Of a DNA stretch of 64,000 bases, positions 26,644-35,926 are shown one piece after another. Each line of letters begins with the position of its first letter. Position 1 is the first letter of the stretch. This DNA comes from JBBIJO01 sp037445895. GTDB taxonomy: Bacteria > Bacteroidota > Ignavibacteria > Kapaibacteriales > UBA2268. The stretch is taken from positions 62,001-126,000 of the forward strand of contig JBBIJO010000003.1 of NCBI GenBank assembly GCA_037445895.1. The letters run 5' to 3'. The notes beneath the pieces are model-generated. The model saw nothing but the letters and a program-made list of their open reading frames with translations, searched no databases and was not told the origin of the DNA. The position numbers and the translations under genes are program-made.

Positions 26644-27771
26644 ATGTCTATTGAAATACAATCTGTCGATACAAAGAAAGAAAAAGTCGAGTTCATTAAA
26701 TCGCAAAAGCTGTTTTACAAAAACGATGCAAATTTCATACCTCCTGTTGTAGCCGATAGGTATAAATTAATCGATACCGAGAAAAATCCATTTTACAAGC
26801 ATTCCGAACTAAAGCTCTTCCTCGCGAAAGAAAATGGGAATATTGTTGGAAGAGTTGGGGCGATTATAAATTATAATCATAATCAGACTCATAGCGATAA
26901 AGCAGGCTTTTTTGGATTTTTCGAGAGCATCGATAATATAGATGTAGCAAAAAAACTTTTCGAACAGGTTGAAAATTGGCTATATAAGAAGGGTTTCGAT
27001 ACGGTTATTGGTCCCGAAAATCCTTCGATGAACGACGAGGTTGGTTTGCTGATCGATGGGTTCGATTCTCCTCCCGTGGTGTTAATGCCATATAATCCGA
27101 GATACTATATTGAGTTGATTGAAGGTTGTGGTTATTCAAAAGCCAAGGATCTTTATGCATATTTGCTCGAGCAGGATAACTTTTTAAATGAAAAAGTTTA
27201 TAGATTGCAAGAGGTTATTCGAAAAAGGTATGAGGTAAAAATTCGGGAAATTAATTTTAGGAATAAAAAGAAATTTTGGGAAGACGTTCAAACGCTGAAA
27301 GATATATATAATGCTGCTTGGGTTCCTAATTGGGGGTTTGTGAAATCAACAAGCGAAGAGTTCGATGCCCTTGCAAAAGATTTGCGGATGATTGCCGAAC
27401 CTAAACTTGCCTTAATTGTTGAATCCAGGGGGAGAACAGCGGGATTTGGTCTTGCTTTGCCCAACGTAAATGAATGCTTAATTCATAACAAGAATGGGTC
27501 AATGTTTGGGGCGCTATACCATATTTTGACGAAAAGAAAACGTATAAAATTCGTTCGTATCATTGCTTTGGGTATTATGCCGGAATTTCAAAAGACAGGA
27601 ATTGATGCTGTGCTTTATTACGAACTCGGAACACGTGGTATTGAATTGGGTTATAAGTTCGGCGAAGCTTCTTGGGTGCTCGAGGATAACGAAATGATGA
27701 ACAAAGGGCTGACTATGACTATGAATGGTCGGGTTTATAAGACATATAGACTTTACCACAAAAAACTTTGA
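26644..27771 (+). CDS. GNAT-family N-acetyltransferase-like protein
   Basis: 375 residues, cytoplasmic. An N-terminal block (FIKSQKLFYKNDANFIPPVVADRY) and ELKLFLAKENGNIVGRVGAIIN resemble the N-half of the YghO-like GNAT group. FVRIIALGIMPEFQKTGIDAVLYYEL in the C-terminal part has the spacing of the acetyl-CoA-binding helix (Q-x-x-G-x). GPENPSMNDEVGLLIDGFDSPPVVLMPYNPRYY is a strongly conserved-looking stretch seen in this group. The acyl acceptor is unknown. An AGGAG ribosome site precedes the ATG, and the gap from the S9 peptidase is 12 bases. Confidence 0.8.
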   Translation: MSIEIQSVDTKKEKVEFIKSQKLFYKNDANFIPPVVADRYKLIDTEKNPFYKHSELKLFLAKENGNIVGRVGAIINYNHNQTHSDKAGFFGFFESIDNIDVAKKLFEQVENWLYKKGFDTVIGPENPSMNDEVGLLIDGFDSPPVVLMPYNPRYYIELIEGCGYSKAKDLYAYLLEQDNFLNEKVYRLQEVIRKRYEVKIREINFRNKKKFWEDVQTLKDIYNAAWVPNWGFVKSTSEEFDALAKDLRMIAEPKLALIVESRGRTAGFGLALPNVNECLIHNKNGSMFGALYHILTKRKRIKFVRIIALGIMPEFQKTGIDAVLYYELGTRGIELGYKFGEASWVLEDNEMMNKGLTMTMNGRVYKTYRLYHKKL

Positions 27772-27796
27772 AAATGTTTAATAAACTATTGTCAAA

Positions 27797-29344
27797 ATGA
27801 GTGAACGAGAACGTTGGGCAACAAGAATAGGGCTTGTTCTTGCTGCCGCAGGTAATGCTGTCGGATTAGGTAATTTTCTTCGGTTTCCGGTTCAAGCTGC
27901 TCAAAACGGTGGCGGTGCATTTATGATTCCATATTTCATCGCTTTTCTTTTATTGGGAATTCCGTTGATGTGGATAGAATGGACAATTGGTCGGTATGGA
28001 GGAAAATTCAACCATGGACATTTGCCGGGAATGTTCGATGTGGTTTGGCGAAATCCTATTGCAAAATATATTGGAGTATTTGGGCTATTTGTTTCTACAA
28101 TTATTATGATTTATTATTGTTATATTGAATCGTGGACACTTGCCTTTAGCTTCTTTTCTATTACCAAAACATATTTTGGTATGTCGGATTTCGATTCGAT
28201 GAGTTCTTTCCTTAAAAGTTTCCAAGGGGTCAAAGAAGGCTACTTTACCTCTATTCTTCCAGCTTATATATTTTTACTAATTACATTGGGAGCAAATTTT
28301 TATATTTTGAAGCGAGGAGTTTCTAAAGGTATTGAAATGCTTGCTCGGATTGGTATGCCAATTTTAATCCTTCTTGGAATAGCTTTAGCAGTTCGTGTGA
28401 TTACTTTGGGAACACCCGACCCAGTCAATTTCCCCGATAGGAATGTCGAAAATGGCTTCGCTTTTATCTGGAATCCCAATTTTAGTGCGTTGGGAGATGC
28501 TAAAATCTGGTTGGCTGCCGCAGGACAGATTTTCTTTACTTTAAGTGTTGGTATGGGAACTTTGGAAGCTTATGCGAGTTATTTGCGGAGTAACGATGAT
28601 GTTGTGGTTAATGGACTTTCAACCGCTTCGTTAAATGAATTTGTAGAGGTAGTTCTTGGTGGTTCTATCGCTATTCCAGTTGCTGTTGCTTTCTTTGGAA
28701 TTCCAGCCACGCTTGATATCGCAAAAGGTGGTGCTTTCAATCTTGGTTTTGTTTCGATGCCTATAATATTTCAGCAACTTCCATTTGGGGATTTCTTTGG
28801 GTTTATGTGGTTTTTCTTGTTATTTATTGCTGGTATTACATCTTCGGTGGCAATGGTGCAACCGCTTATAGCTTTTCTCGAAGAACAATTTAAAATTTCT
28901 CACAATAAAGCAACTCTTTACATTGCTATTGGAACCTTTATTTGTATTCATTTGGTTGTGTTCTTTTTTCAATTTGGTTTTCTCGATGAGTTGGATTATT
29001 GGGCAGGAACATTTTTCCTTGTCCTTATTGGTTTCCTCGAAGCAATAATTTTCGGATGGTTTTGGGGAATGAAAAATGCTTGGAACGAATTAATCACGGG
29101 TTCCGATATGAACGTTCCTCGTTTCTTTTACTATATCATTAAATTTGTTACTCCCGCTTATCTCCTTGTTATTCTTCTTTACTGGGGGGCTACCGATGCT
29201 ATTCCTATTTTGTTGATGGACCACGTTCCTCCCGAACAAATTCCCTATCGTTGGGGTGCCCGAGTATTTATGTTTCTCATTTTTGCTTTACTAACATATC
29301 TTGTTTATAAGGCTTGGAAGTTAAACAAACCAAGGTATGAATGA
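27797..29344 (+). CDS. Sodium-dependent transporter (neurotransmitter:sodium symporter family)
   Basis: Inner-membrane Na+-coupled symporter of the NSS/SNF family, 515 residues with about 12 hydrophobic helices. The first helix has the unwound substrate/sodium site (AAAGNAVGLGNFLRFP, residues 16-31) as in LeuT. GGGAFMIPYFIAFLLLGIPLMWIEWTIGRYGG follows. Substrate is likely an amino acid, though which one is unclear. The stop overlaps the ATG of a tiny membrane-protein gene that looks like a MetS-type small subunit, which favours the MetP-like (methionine/alanine) subgroup. Confidence 0.94.
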   Translation: MSERERWATRIGLVLAAAGNAVGLGNFLRFPVQAAQNGGGAFMIPYFIAFLLLGIPLMWIEWTIGRYGGKFNHGHLPGMFDVVWRNPIAKYIGVFGLFVSTIIMIYYCYIESWTLAFSFFSITKTYFGMSDFDSMSSFLKSFQGVKEGYFTSILPAYIFLLITLGANFYILKRGVSKGIEMLARIGMPILILLGIALAVRVITLGTPDPVNFPDRNVENGFAFIWNPNFSALGDAKIWLAAAGQIFFTLSVGMGTLEAYASYLRSNDDVVVNGLSTASLNEFVEVVLGGSIAIPVAVAFFGIPATLDIAKGGAFNLGFVSMPIIFQQLPFGDFFGFMWFFLLFIAGITSSVAMVQPLIAFLEEQFKISHNKATLYIAIGTFICIHLVVFFFQFGFLDELDYWAGTFFLVLIGFLEAIIFGWFWGMKNAWNELITGSDMNVPRFFYYIIKFVTPAYLLVILLYWGATDAIPILLMDHVPPEQIPYRWGARVFMFLIFALLTYLVYKAWKLNKPRYE

Positions 29345-29460
29345 TGAACGGATTGAAGTTCGAGGGTATTGCTTTCCTTGTAGTTGCATGGGGAACGATT
29401 ATATCGCTGGTTATCTTTTGCTTTTCGAAGGTCCTTTCGAAAAATCGAAACTCAAAGTAA
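29341..29460 (+). CDS. NSS transporter small subunit, MetS-like (39 residues)
   Basis: Short reading frame of 39 residues starting at ATG 29341 (or 29344), overlapping the transporter stop by 4 bases (ATGA), a typical coupling signal. The product is M-M-N-G-L-K-F-E-G followed by one hydrophobic helix with a central WG (IAFLVVAWGTIISLVIF) and a basic tail KVLSKNRNSK. In other bacteria, MetP-type symporters are encoded with such one-helix MetS/alanine-importer small subunits needed for transport; those also carry a W-G in the helix. Size, topology and position fit. The last 9 bases overlap the 3' end of the convergent VWA gene. Confidence 0.72.
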   Translation: MMNGLKFEGIAFLVVAWGTIISLVIFCFSKVLSKNRNSK

Positions 29461-31629
29461 TCCTTTTTGGCGACGTAAAAACCATTCAATCCCTAAAAAA
29501 GAAATTGCAACGGCAAGGAGAATTAAATTATTCCAAATGGCTATTTCTTCTTTTTTGATAATAATTTTCGTTTTCAAATCCAATTTGTCTAAAATCATTT
29601 GTAATTCTTTTGTTTTGTCCCAGTGAAAATATTTGCCACCAGTTTGTTGCGAAATATAGCGAAGAAGGGCTGTTTTTGTGCGAAAATCTGTGAATTCAAG
29701 ATTGCTCTTTTCAACGGTGAAACGCCCTTTGCTTTCGCCAATTTTATTGTTTCCAACGAACACTTCAGCGGTAAAACTATAATCTCCTTCGCTGTAGGGT
29801 CCAAGTTGTGAAGAATAAATTCCACTTCCAATATGCGGAAGAACATTTTCAAAAGTTTGCTTTCCATCTGTAATTTTAACTTTTACAAGGGCATTCTCAA
29901 TTGGGCTAAACGTTTCGTCGAAAACCTGAGCTATCATTTCAACTTTTTCGTTAAAGAAGTATCTCGTTTTGTTTGTTTTAATCCGCACACGTGTAAATTC
30001 ATCTGCTGTTGCTAACCAACGAACTATATTGGAAATTAAATTACTTCCAACATCAATATTTTCCCTACTTTTGCCAATAGTTTCATGCGTAGAAGCTCCG
30101 AGCAATCGCCAGCGATACAATCCATATCCAAGAATAGCAAAAGATTTTTTGTTCTGGAAATCTCTTGAAACAAGAAAAGGCTCTCGGAAATCAGTATTGT
30201 TGACTTTAATTGTAGCCATTACTTCGCTTTCGGGCTTAGGGCGAGTAAACAATTCGGTTCGAAAAATAGGCGGTAGTTGATTAAGTAGTTGAATGTCATT
30301 GATGCCATCTGCAACGCGTAGAATGGAACTTCCAGTCTTCGATGGATTAAAGTTAGCAACGAAACTATATTCGCGAGCGTTATTACTAACAAAATTAACA
30401 GGTAAATATTCTTCGAGCCTTTTTAATTTTATAAAATCCATCGTCAATTGTGGTATGAACAAAAACGATTTGCCTCGTTCAAGCTCTTCTTTAACCCAAT
30501 TAATTAAATAATCTGGACTTGATGCTATGGGAAAGCCAACAAAAATGATAGTTTCCGCTTCTTCGAATTCTTTTCGGTTAGGCTGGGGTTCATAAAACTC
30601 GGAGCCTTTCTTTTGAATAAATACCGAGACTTCCGACCCTGCTTCGCTTCCTATAATGCTTTTTAGGTAAGCAATATCGGGGTTTGGAAACCCTGCAACC
30701 AAGATGAATTTTCTCTTGTTTTTTAGTATTTTAACTATTTCGGACTGTGTGTTATTTAGATTTGTAAATTCATCCGGCAAATTTTCAATTTTAACACTCA
30801 GCTTTCGAAACCCTTCTTCTTTAGGTAAATAGTTAAAAATAACTGAATAGTCTTCTGTGTTAGGAACAAGCTCAATAAACTTCTCATCAATCAAATTTTG
30901 GTTATCGTATAATTTTGCAGCAACTTTCCCTTGAATTCCGAAAGACTTTATTGCAGCTTTTACCGATTGTGTTTTACCAATAAATCCAATATCGTTTGTC
31001 AATATACTTGTGATAGCAATATCTTTGGGCGGAATTGTATCGCCAATCCCAACCGAGAACACAGGAAGAACTAACTTTTCGGCATTATACAAAGGGTTTT
31101 CGCCTAAGTTATATATTCCATCAGTGAATAGGACAACAGCTTGGATATTTTCTTTTTGTTTAACATCGTAAAGTTTCCGAAAAGCAAGGCTTAAATTTGT
31201 TCCCTCACCATTTCGTGTTAGTTTCGCTGAGCCTAACCTATCTATGCTTGTAAACGTGTTGTCGGAAAGGAAATATTTCAATGGAAATTTATCGTATTGC
31301 TCAATACCCGATGATTTTAACGACTGGCTCAATTGGGAAGGTTTATCTATATTACCAAATTTAAAGTTCATCGATTGTGAATTATCTATTACTACGGCAA
31401 TCTTTGGCTTTTCGAAGTAATTTTGAATCAAAATCATTAGTGGTTCAGCAAGGACGAAGAAAAATATAGTTAGTGCCACAAATCGCAAAGACCCAAGTAA
31501 TAGTTTTTGCCTTGGGACAAGATGCGGATTGGTATGTTTATAATAAATGTAAGTTACGGATAATGCTAAAAGTATGGATAAAATCAGAATCCAAATAGAA
31601 AATCCAAATTCAAAAAATATTTTGTTCAT
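29452..31629 (-). CDS. Membrane VWA-domain protein (BatA/YfbK-type architecture)
   Basis: 725 residues. Two N-terminal helices (about 8-26 and 46-66, with LLLGSLRFVALTIFFFVLAEPLM) are followed by a von Willebrand A domain. Its MIDAS is recognisable as AVVIDNSQSMNF and the later VVLFTDGIYN. A large extracytoplasmic beta-rich region is next, including KTRYFFNEKVEMIAQVFDE, an Ig/bacterial macroglobulin-like domain around 545-640. The C-terminus has a helix (IWNNLILLAVAISFLGIEWFL) with RRQKGLL inside. The layout matches bacteroidetal membrane proteins with BatA-like N-termini and a glutamine-amidotransferase-like centre (about 320-410). Function in the cell is not known. It stands alone, convergent with the transporter genes. 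Confidence 0.75.
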   Translation of the reverse strand: MNKIFFEFGFSIWILILSILLALSVTYIYYKHTNPHLVPRQKLLLGSLRFVALTIFFFVLAEPLMILIQNYFEKPKIAVVIDNSQSMNFKFGNIDKPSQLSQSLKSSGIEQYDKFPLKYFLSDNTFTSIDRLGSAKLTRNGEGTNLSLAFRKLYDVKQKENIQAVVLFTDGIYNLGENPLYNAEKLVLPVFSVGIGDTIPPKDIAITSILTNDIGFIGKTQSVKAAIKSFGIQGKVAAKLYDNQNLIDEKFIELVPNTEDYSVIFNYLPKEEGFRKLSVKIENLPDEFTNLNNTQSEIVKILKNKRKFILVAGFPNPDIAYLKSIIGSEAGSEVSVFIQKKGSEFYEPQPNRKEFEEAETIIFVGFPIASSPDYLINWVKEELERGKSFLFIPQLTMDFIKLKRLEEYLPVNFVSNNAREYSFVANFNPSKTGSSILRVADGINDIQLLNQLPPIFRTELFTRPKPESEVMATIKVNNTDFREPFLVSRDFQNKKSFAILGYGLYRWRLLGASTHETIGKSRENIDVGSNLISNIVRWLATADEFTRVRIKTNKTRYFFNEKVEMIAQVFDETFSPIENALVKVKITDGKQTFENVLPHIGSGIYSSQLGPYSEGDYSFTAEVFVGNNKIGESKGRFTVEKSNLEFTDFRTKTALLRYISQQTGGKYFHWDKTKELQMILDKLDLKTKIIIKKEEIAIWNNLILLAVAISFLGIEWFLRRQKGLL

Positions 31630-31833
31630 CTACATAATCAAAAAATTATAGAAACGAAGATTCAATTAATTTATTCATAAAAAACCTATTTCAAAGATAC
31701 ATTTCCGCATTAATCATAATTATTTTATTATTAATTTTAAAGTTATACTAATATTATTGTAACTTTTTAAATTATATTTTGTTTTATATTTTACTAAATT
31801 TTATGTAAATTGTAGGGGTTTATGGAGGTAAAA

Positions 31834-34800
31834 ATGAAAAAAGTTTTTATAATCAATTCAATCGCTCTTGTAATGTTTCTTTTTGTTTGCGGAAATATGT
31901 TTTCATTTTGGAATGACTATTTTATAAAAAATCTTGGGCAATGGGATTCGAACATACTTTATGTTGCAACAATGCCAGACTATAATTTTGTGGTTACAAG
32001 AGATGCTATGTTGTGTGATTATTTTCGAATTTCACAGAGCGGAAATAATACTACGAAAGAGGGACATCTTGTAAGAATAAATATTGAAAACTCTAATCAT
32101 TTTAATCATAGCACTGATTTACGACGAAGCTTATGGCGTTTAAATTATTTTATAGGCAACGACCCTAGTCGTTGGAAGACCAATGTTTATGGTGTCGAAG
32201 AAATAATTTTTCCAGAGGTATATAGTCAAATCGATTTAGCCTTGAAATTTCATAATGATGCCCCACGATATGATTTTATTGTTAAGCCCGGGGGCAATTT
32301 GAGCCAAATCAAAATAAGTTTCGATGGTGTTGAAGTGGGTGGCACCGACGGCAAAAATATAAGATTATTAACTCGTTTTGGCGAAGTAATCAATGGAAAT
32401 TTGTTTGCCTATCAAATGGAAAATGGAATAATTGCAGAAGTTGAGTGCAAATTTGTTCAAATTTCGAACAATCAATTTACATTTGAAGTTGGTGAATACG
32501 ATAAACATAAGGAATTAATTATCGATCCAATTGTAATGCAAAGCTACTTTGGAGGGAATGGAAACGAAGAATTTATTGATGTCGTTGAAGTTTCGACTGG
32601 AATATTGGTTGCTACTGGATGGACAGAATCGACGAATTTCCTGGTAACTCCAGGCGCTTATGATATTAATTATAACGATGTTCGTGATGTTTTTATAAGT
32701 AAATTTGATGTAAGTGGGTCGAAGCGCGAGCTGATATTTTCTACTTTTTTAGGAGGCGGTGCAACTGATTATCCTGTTGGAGTTGCCGTAGGCGAAAACG
32801 GGTCCATTTACATTGCTGGTTCGACAAATTCTGCTGATTTCCCTCTTTACCAACCAATTGGAACTGGCATTAATGGATACTACGATATTTTTGTCACGAA
32901 GATGACAAGTGATGGAGATAGCTTAATATATTCAACTTATGTAGGTGGAAATAGGGACGATATTGCTACTTCTGCAAAGCTGGGAACGGACAAAGGTATG
33001 TTTGTAACGGGTTATACGACTTCGACAAATTTTCCAGTCACAGGCGGAGCGTATCAATCAAAATTGAAAGGCCGAGAAGATATTTTTGTTCTCAAACTCT
33101 CGAGTTCTGGGAAAACAATAGAACAAGCTACCTATATTGGTGGCAGCGATGACGACAGAGCCTATGCAATGGCGGTAAGTGTTGCCAACACTGCATTTAT
33201 TGTTGGGGCGACAAAGTCGAGCGATTTCCCAATGGTACCTTACCGAACTGGCGGTGGCGGGCAAATTCTCGATTCGCCTTACGACCGTAGTTACAATGGT
33301 GGATGGGACGTTGCTGTTATTAAGTTCCTTGGAGATGGAGGGAAAATTGATTATTCTACTTATTTCGGAGGCTCAGCCGATGATATTGGGAGGGCTGTCA
33401 CATTTACGACCGACCAAAGAATCATTTTTGCGGGGGAGACATACAAAGAATCTATTTCGACCCCAAGTTTTCCTATTTCGAGCAATGCTTACCAAACTAC
33501 CCACAAAGGTAATGCAGAAATATTTATTTCGAGTTTGAGCAATATAATAGAAAGCAGAGACCAATGGGGGAATACCAGGCGGCGACAGGATTTAGTGTTC
33601 TCCACATTTTTAGGTGGTGCGGGAAATGATTATCCAGCAACCATTAGCATTTTCCAGCCGAACCAAACACTTATCGTTAGTGGATATACTAATTCGAGTA
33701 ATTTCCCAATAGTTAATAATCCATCGGGTCGTAGAATTGGAAAGTTCGATTTGTTCTATGTTAATATGGCTCTCGATGGTGGTAGTGTCTTGTTTAGCGA
33801 TATGATTGGAACCCCCGACGATGATTCTACAAAGGCATTTTTCAAAGCAGTAAATGGTGATTATTATTTTGCAGCAACAACGAATTCGAAAAATATGACG
33901 CAAGTTTATCCACTCGAAAAAGCGACCTATTCTGGATTGAATGATGGTTTGATTGTCAAGTATTCTACAACCGATTTAAGTTTCGATTATCCCGTTGGCA
34001 ACGAAGAATTATGTCCAAATTCTGCTTTGAATATCCGTTGGAGTTCCGAAACTTTCAGTGCTAATGATACATTCGATATTCAAGTGAAAAAAGGTGCGAA
34101 CTCGGATTGGCAAACACTAGCAAATAATGTAAAAGGTTTTAATTATAGTTGGATGATTCCTCCTGACTTTTTTGCCGAGAAGGTATGGCTGAGAGTTGTT
34201 CACAAACGTGGGATTATCGCACCTATGTCTCTACCATTTGTTGTTTATGAATTGCCAAGTATATTATTGCTTGAGCAAAGTCCTTCGGTAAGCTCTTTTT
34301 GCGAAGGGGATTCTGTGACTTTTAAGGTTCAGGTGAAAGGTTCAAAATTGAAATGTCAGTGGATGTTTAACGGCAATTTAATAAATGGTGCGACCGATAC
34401 AATCTATTCGATTAAAAACCTTGCTGAATCTAATAGTGGACAATACAAGGTTATCGTTTCGGGACCTTGCCCAACTACTGCCGAAAGCCAGTCTATGCAA
34501 ATAAATGTTAAACCCAAAACAAAAGTTCTTGTTAATTCAAATGATACAACAGTTAAAGTGAAAGAAAGATTGCGGTTGTATGTTGCTGCAAAAGGAGATA
34601 ATTTAACATATCAGTGGTTTAAAGATGGGATGAAATTGCTTGGTAGAACTCAAAGAGAATTCGTTACCGAAGAAGTTTCAATTGCCGATAAAGGGGCATA
34701 TAAATGTTTGGTATATGGTTCTTGTGGCTCGGATTCTACTTCTACTATTTATGTTGAAATCGATACAGTTATTAGTAGCGTTGAGAATGATAATGCAGAT

Positions 34801-35046
34801 ATGTTTATTTTTATTGATCCTACTTATTCTGAATTAAAGATTTTAAATAGCGGCCGACTCGATGCCAATAGTTCTGTCCTACTTTTCAATCCTGTGGGAC
34901 AAATGCTTTCGATTCCTTGTATTGAAAAGAGTGGAACCATTTCGGAATGCACTTTCGATATTTCTTATTTACCCGTTGGTTATTATTACTTGGTAGTAAA
35001 AGGCGAAAATATTTCTAAAATATTCGGATTTTCCATTATACGATGA
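31834..35046 (+). CDS. Secreted SBBP-repeat/Ig-domain surface protein with C-terminal sorting domain
   Basis: About 1070 residues starting at ATG 31834, because GGAGG at 31825-31829 fits that start; an ATG 12 bases upstream overlaps the ribosome site. Signal peptide (KKVFIINSIALVMFLFVCGNMFSF), then the N-terminal domain often seen before SBBP repeats (NLGQWDSNILYVATMPDYNFVV). About seven SBBP beta-propeller repeats follow, between roughly 240 and 720 (for example STFLGGGATDYPVGVAV and YIAGSTNSADFP). Then come a Kre9/KNH-like sandwich (LCPNSALNIRWSSE to NYSWMIPPDF), two Ig-like domains, and a final domain ending GYYYLVVKGENISKIFGFSIIR, typical of type IX secretion sorting signals. It is likely exported and attached to the surface. 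Promoter sequences upstream are AT-rich; a strong terminator follows. Confidence 0.85.
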   Translation: MKKVFIINSIALVMFLFVCGNMFSFWNDYFIKNLGQWDSNILYVATMPDYNFVVTRDAMLCDYFRISQSGNNTTKEGHLVRINIENSNHFNHSTDLRRSLWRLNYFIGNDPSRWKTNVYGVEEIIFPEVYSQIDLALKFHNDAPRYDFIVKPGGNLSQIKISFDGVEVGGTDGKNIRLLTRFGEVINGNLFAYQMENGIIAEVECKFVQISNNQFTFEVGEYDKHKELIIDPIVMQSYFGGNGNEEFIDVVEVSTGILVATGWTESTNFLVTPGAYDINYNDVRDVFISKFDVSGSKRELIFSTFLGGGATDYPVGVAVGENGSIYIAGSTNSADFPLYQPIGTGINGYYDIFVTKMTSDGDSLIYSTYVGGNRDDIATSAKLGTDKGMFVTGYTTSTNFPVTGGAYQSKLKGREDIFVLKLSSSGKTIEQATYIGGSDDDRAYAMAVSVANTAFIVGATKSSDFPMVPYRTGGGGQILDSPYDRSYNGGWDVAVIKFLGDGGKIDYSTYFGGSADDIGRAVTFTTDQRIIFAGETYKESISTPSFPISSNAYQTTHKGNAEIFISSLSNIIESRDQWGNTRRRQDLVFSTFLGGAGNDYPATISIFQPNQTLIVSGYTNSSNFPIVNNPSGRRIGKFDLFYVNMALDGGSVLFSDMIGTPDDDSTKAFFKAVNGDYYFAATTNSKNMTQVYPLEKATYSGLNDGLIVKYSTTDLSFDYPVGNEELCPNSALNIRWSSETFSANDTFDIQVKKGANSDWQTLANNVKGFNYSWMIPPDFFAEKVWLRVVHKRGIIAPMSLPFVVYELPSILLLEQSPSVSSFCEGDSVTFKVQVKGSKLKCQWMFNGNLINGATDTIYSIKNLAESNSGQYKVIVSGPCPTTAESQSMQINVKPKTKVLVNSNDTTVKVKERLRLYVAAKGDNLTYQWFKDGMKLLGRTQREFVTEEVSIADKGAYKCLVYGSCGSDSTSTIYVEIDTVISSVENDNADMFIFIDPTYSELKILNSGRLDANSSVLLFNPVGQMLSIPCIEKSGTISECTFDISYLPVGYYYLVVKGENISKIFGFSIIR

Positions 35047-35072
35047 TAAATTGGTTTAATAGAGTTTTTCGA

Positions 35073-35105
35073 AGCCCAATTCCAATAAGAATTGGGCTTT
35101 TTTTA
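35073..35105 (+). terminator. Rho-independent terminator of the SBBP gene
   Basis: Perfect 10-bp stem AGCCCAATTC (35073-35082) and GAATTGGGCT (35089-35098) with a 6-base loop CAATAA, followed by a run of T (35098-35105). It is 26 bases past the stop. Confidence 0.9.
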
Positions 35106-35242
35106 TAAATGCTTGTGAATACTTCGGGCAGAATGTTTTAATCTCAGATTTTTAGTAATATTATCCAAATGCAAAGTCCCAATTTGTTTATTTTGTTGCT
35201 ACTTCTATCTTTCTTTTGTAAAATATCATTGCATATCAAACG

Positions 35243-35268
35243 TTTAAGTGGATGTATTGATACTTTTG
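35243..35268 (+). promoter_or_regulatory. Candidate promoter of the nitroreductase-ftsH operon
   Basis: TACTTTTG (35261-35268) fits TAnnTTTG, with TTTA (35243-35246) as a weak -33 box 14 bases before it. It would give a short leader before the ATG at 35285. Confidence 0.35.
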
Positions 35269-35284
35269 GTTAATAAGAATTTAT

Positions 35285-35926
35285 ATGGAGAAGTTAGCGA
35301 AAACATCTGTTCCAATAAATGAGATTATTGCACGACGATGGAGCCCCCGTGCATTTGACCCCCAACGGGAGGTTCCAGCCGAAATGATTGTTTCTTTGTG
35401 CGAGGCTGCTCGTTGGGCACCATCTTGTGGGGCTGACGAGCCGTGGCGTTTTATTGTTTGGAACAGATTCGTAAATTCGGAGTCGTATTCTTGTGCTTTC
35501 GAAACGCTTGATGCAGGAAATCGAAAGTGGGTAAAGAATGCACCCGTTCTTATTGCTGCCATTGCAGATACACGTTGGCGACGCGATAGAGATTCAAACA
35601 ATCGCTGGGGTAAATTCGATACTGGCGCGGCAGCAATGAACATATACTTACAAAGTTTTGCGCTTGGTTTATATGCTCATCCAATGGGAGGTTTCGACGA
35701 AGATAAATTACGCGGCACCTTTCAAATTCCCGAAGAATTTGAAATTATGGCAATTATTGCTGTTGGATTTCCCGGGGACCCCAATCAACTTGAATCGCCT
35801 TATTTGGAACGTGAGTTTCAAGAGCGAAAACGCCGACCGCTCGAAAACAATTTTTACAATTCCGAATGGGGTAATCCAATAACCAATTTATTAGAAATAA
35901 AGGAGAATGTTATTAATGTCCGATAA
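35285..35926 (+). CDS. Nitroreductase family flavoprotein
   Basis: FMN-dependent oxidoreductase of the nitroreductase superfamily, 213 residues. It has the usual N-terminal INEIIARRWSPRAFDPQREV with the conserved R-x-S-x-R-x-F/Y pattern, LCEAARWAPSCGADEPWRFIVW (FMN binding), FDTGAAAMNIYLQSFALGLYAHPMGGFDEDK, and AIIAVGFPGDP near the C-terminus. The physiological substrate is unknown. It overlaps ftsH by 11 bases, so both are translated from one message. Confidence 0.92.
   Translation: MEKLAKTSVPINEIIARRWSPRAFDPQREVPAEMIVSLCEAARWAPSCGADEPWRFIVWNRFVNSESYSCAFETLDAGNRKWVKNAPVLIAAIADTRWRRDRDSNNRWGKFDTGAAAMNIYLQSFALGLYAHPMGGFDEDKLRGTFQIPEEFEIMAIIAVGFPGDPNQLESPYLEREFQERKRRPLENNFYNSEWGNPITNLLEIKENVINVR

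Noticed and set aside
29337..29558. Out-of-frame 73-codon frame at the end of the NSS transporter
   Set aside because: It is a shadow frame; the in-step 39-residue frame at 29341 has the right overlap, topology and a known counterpart.
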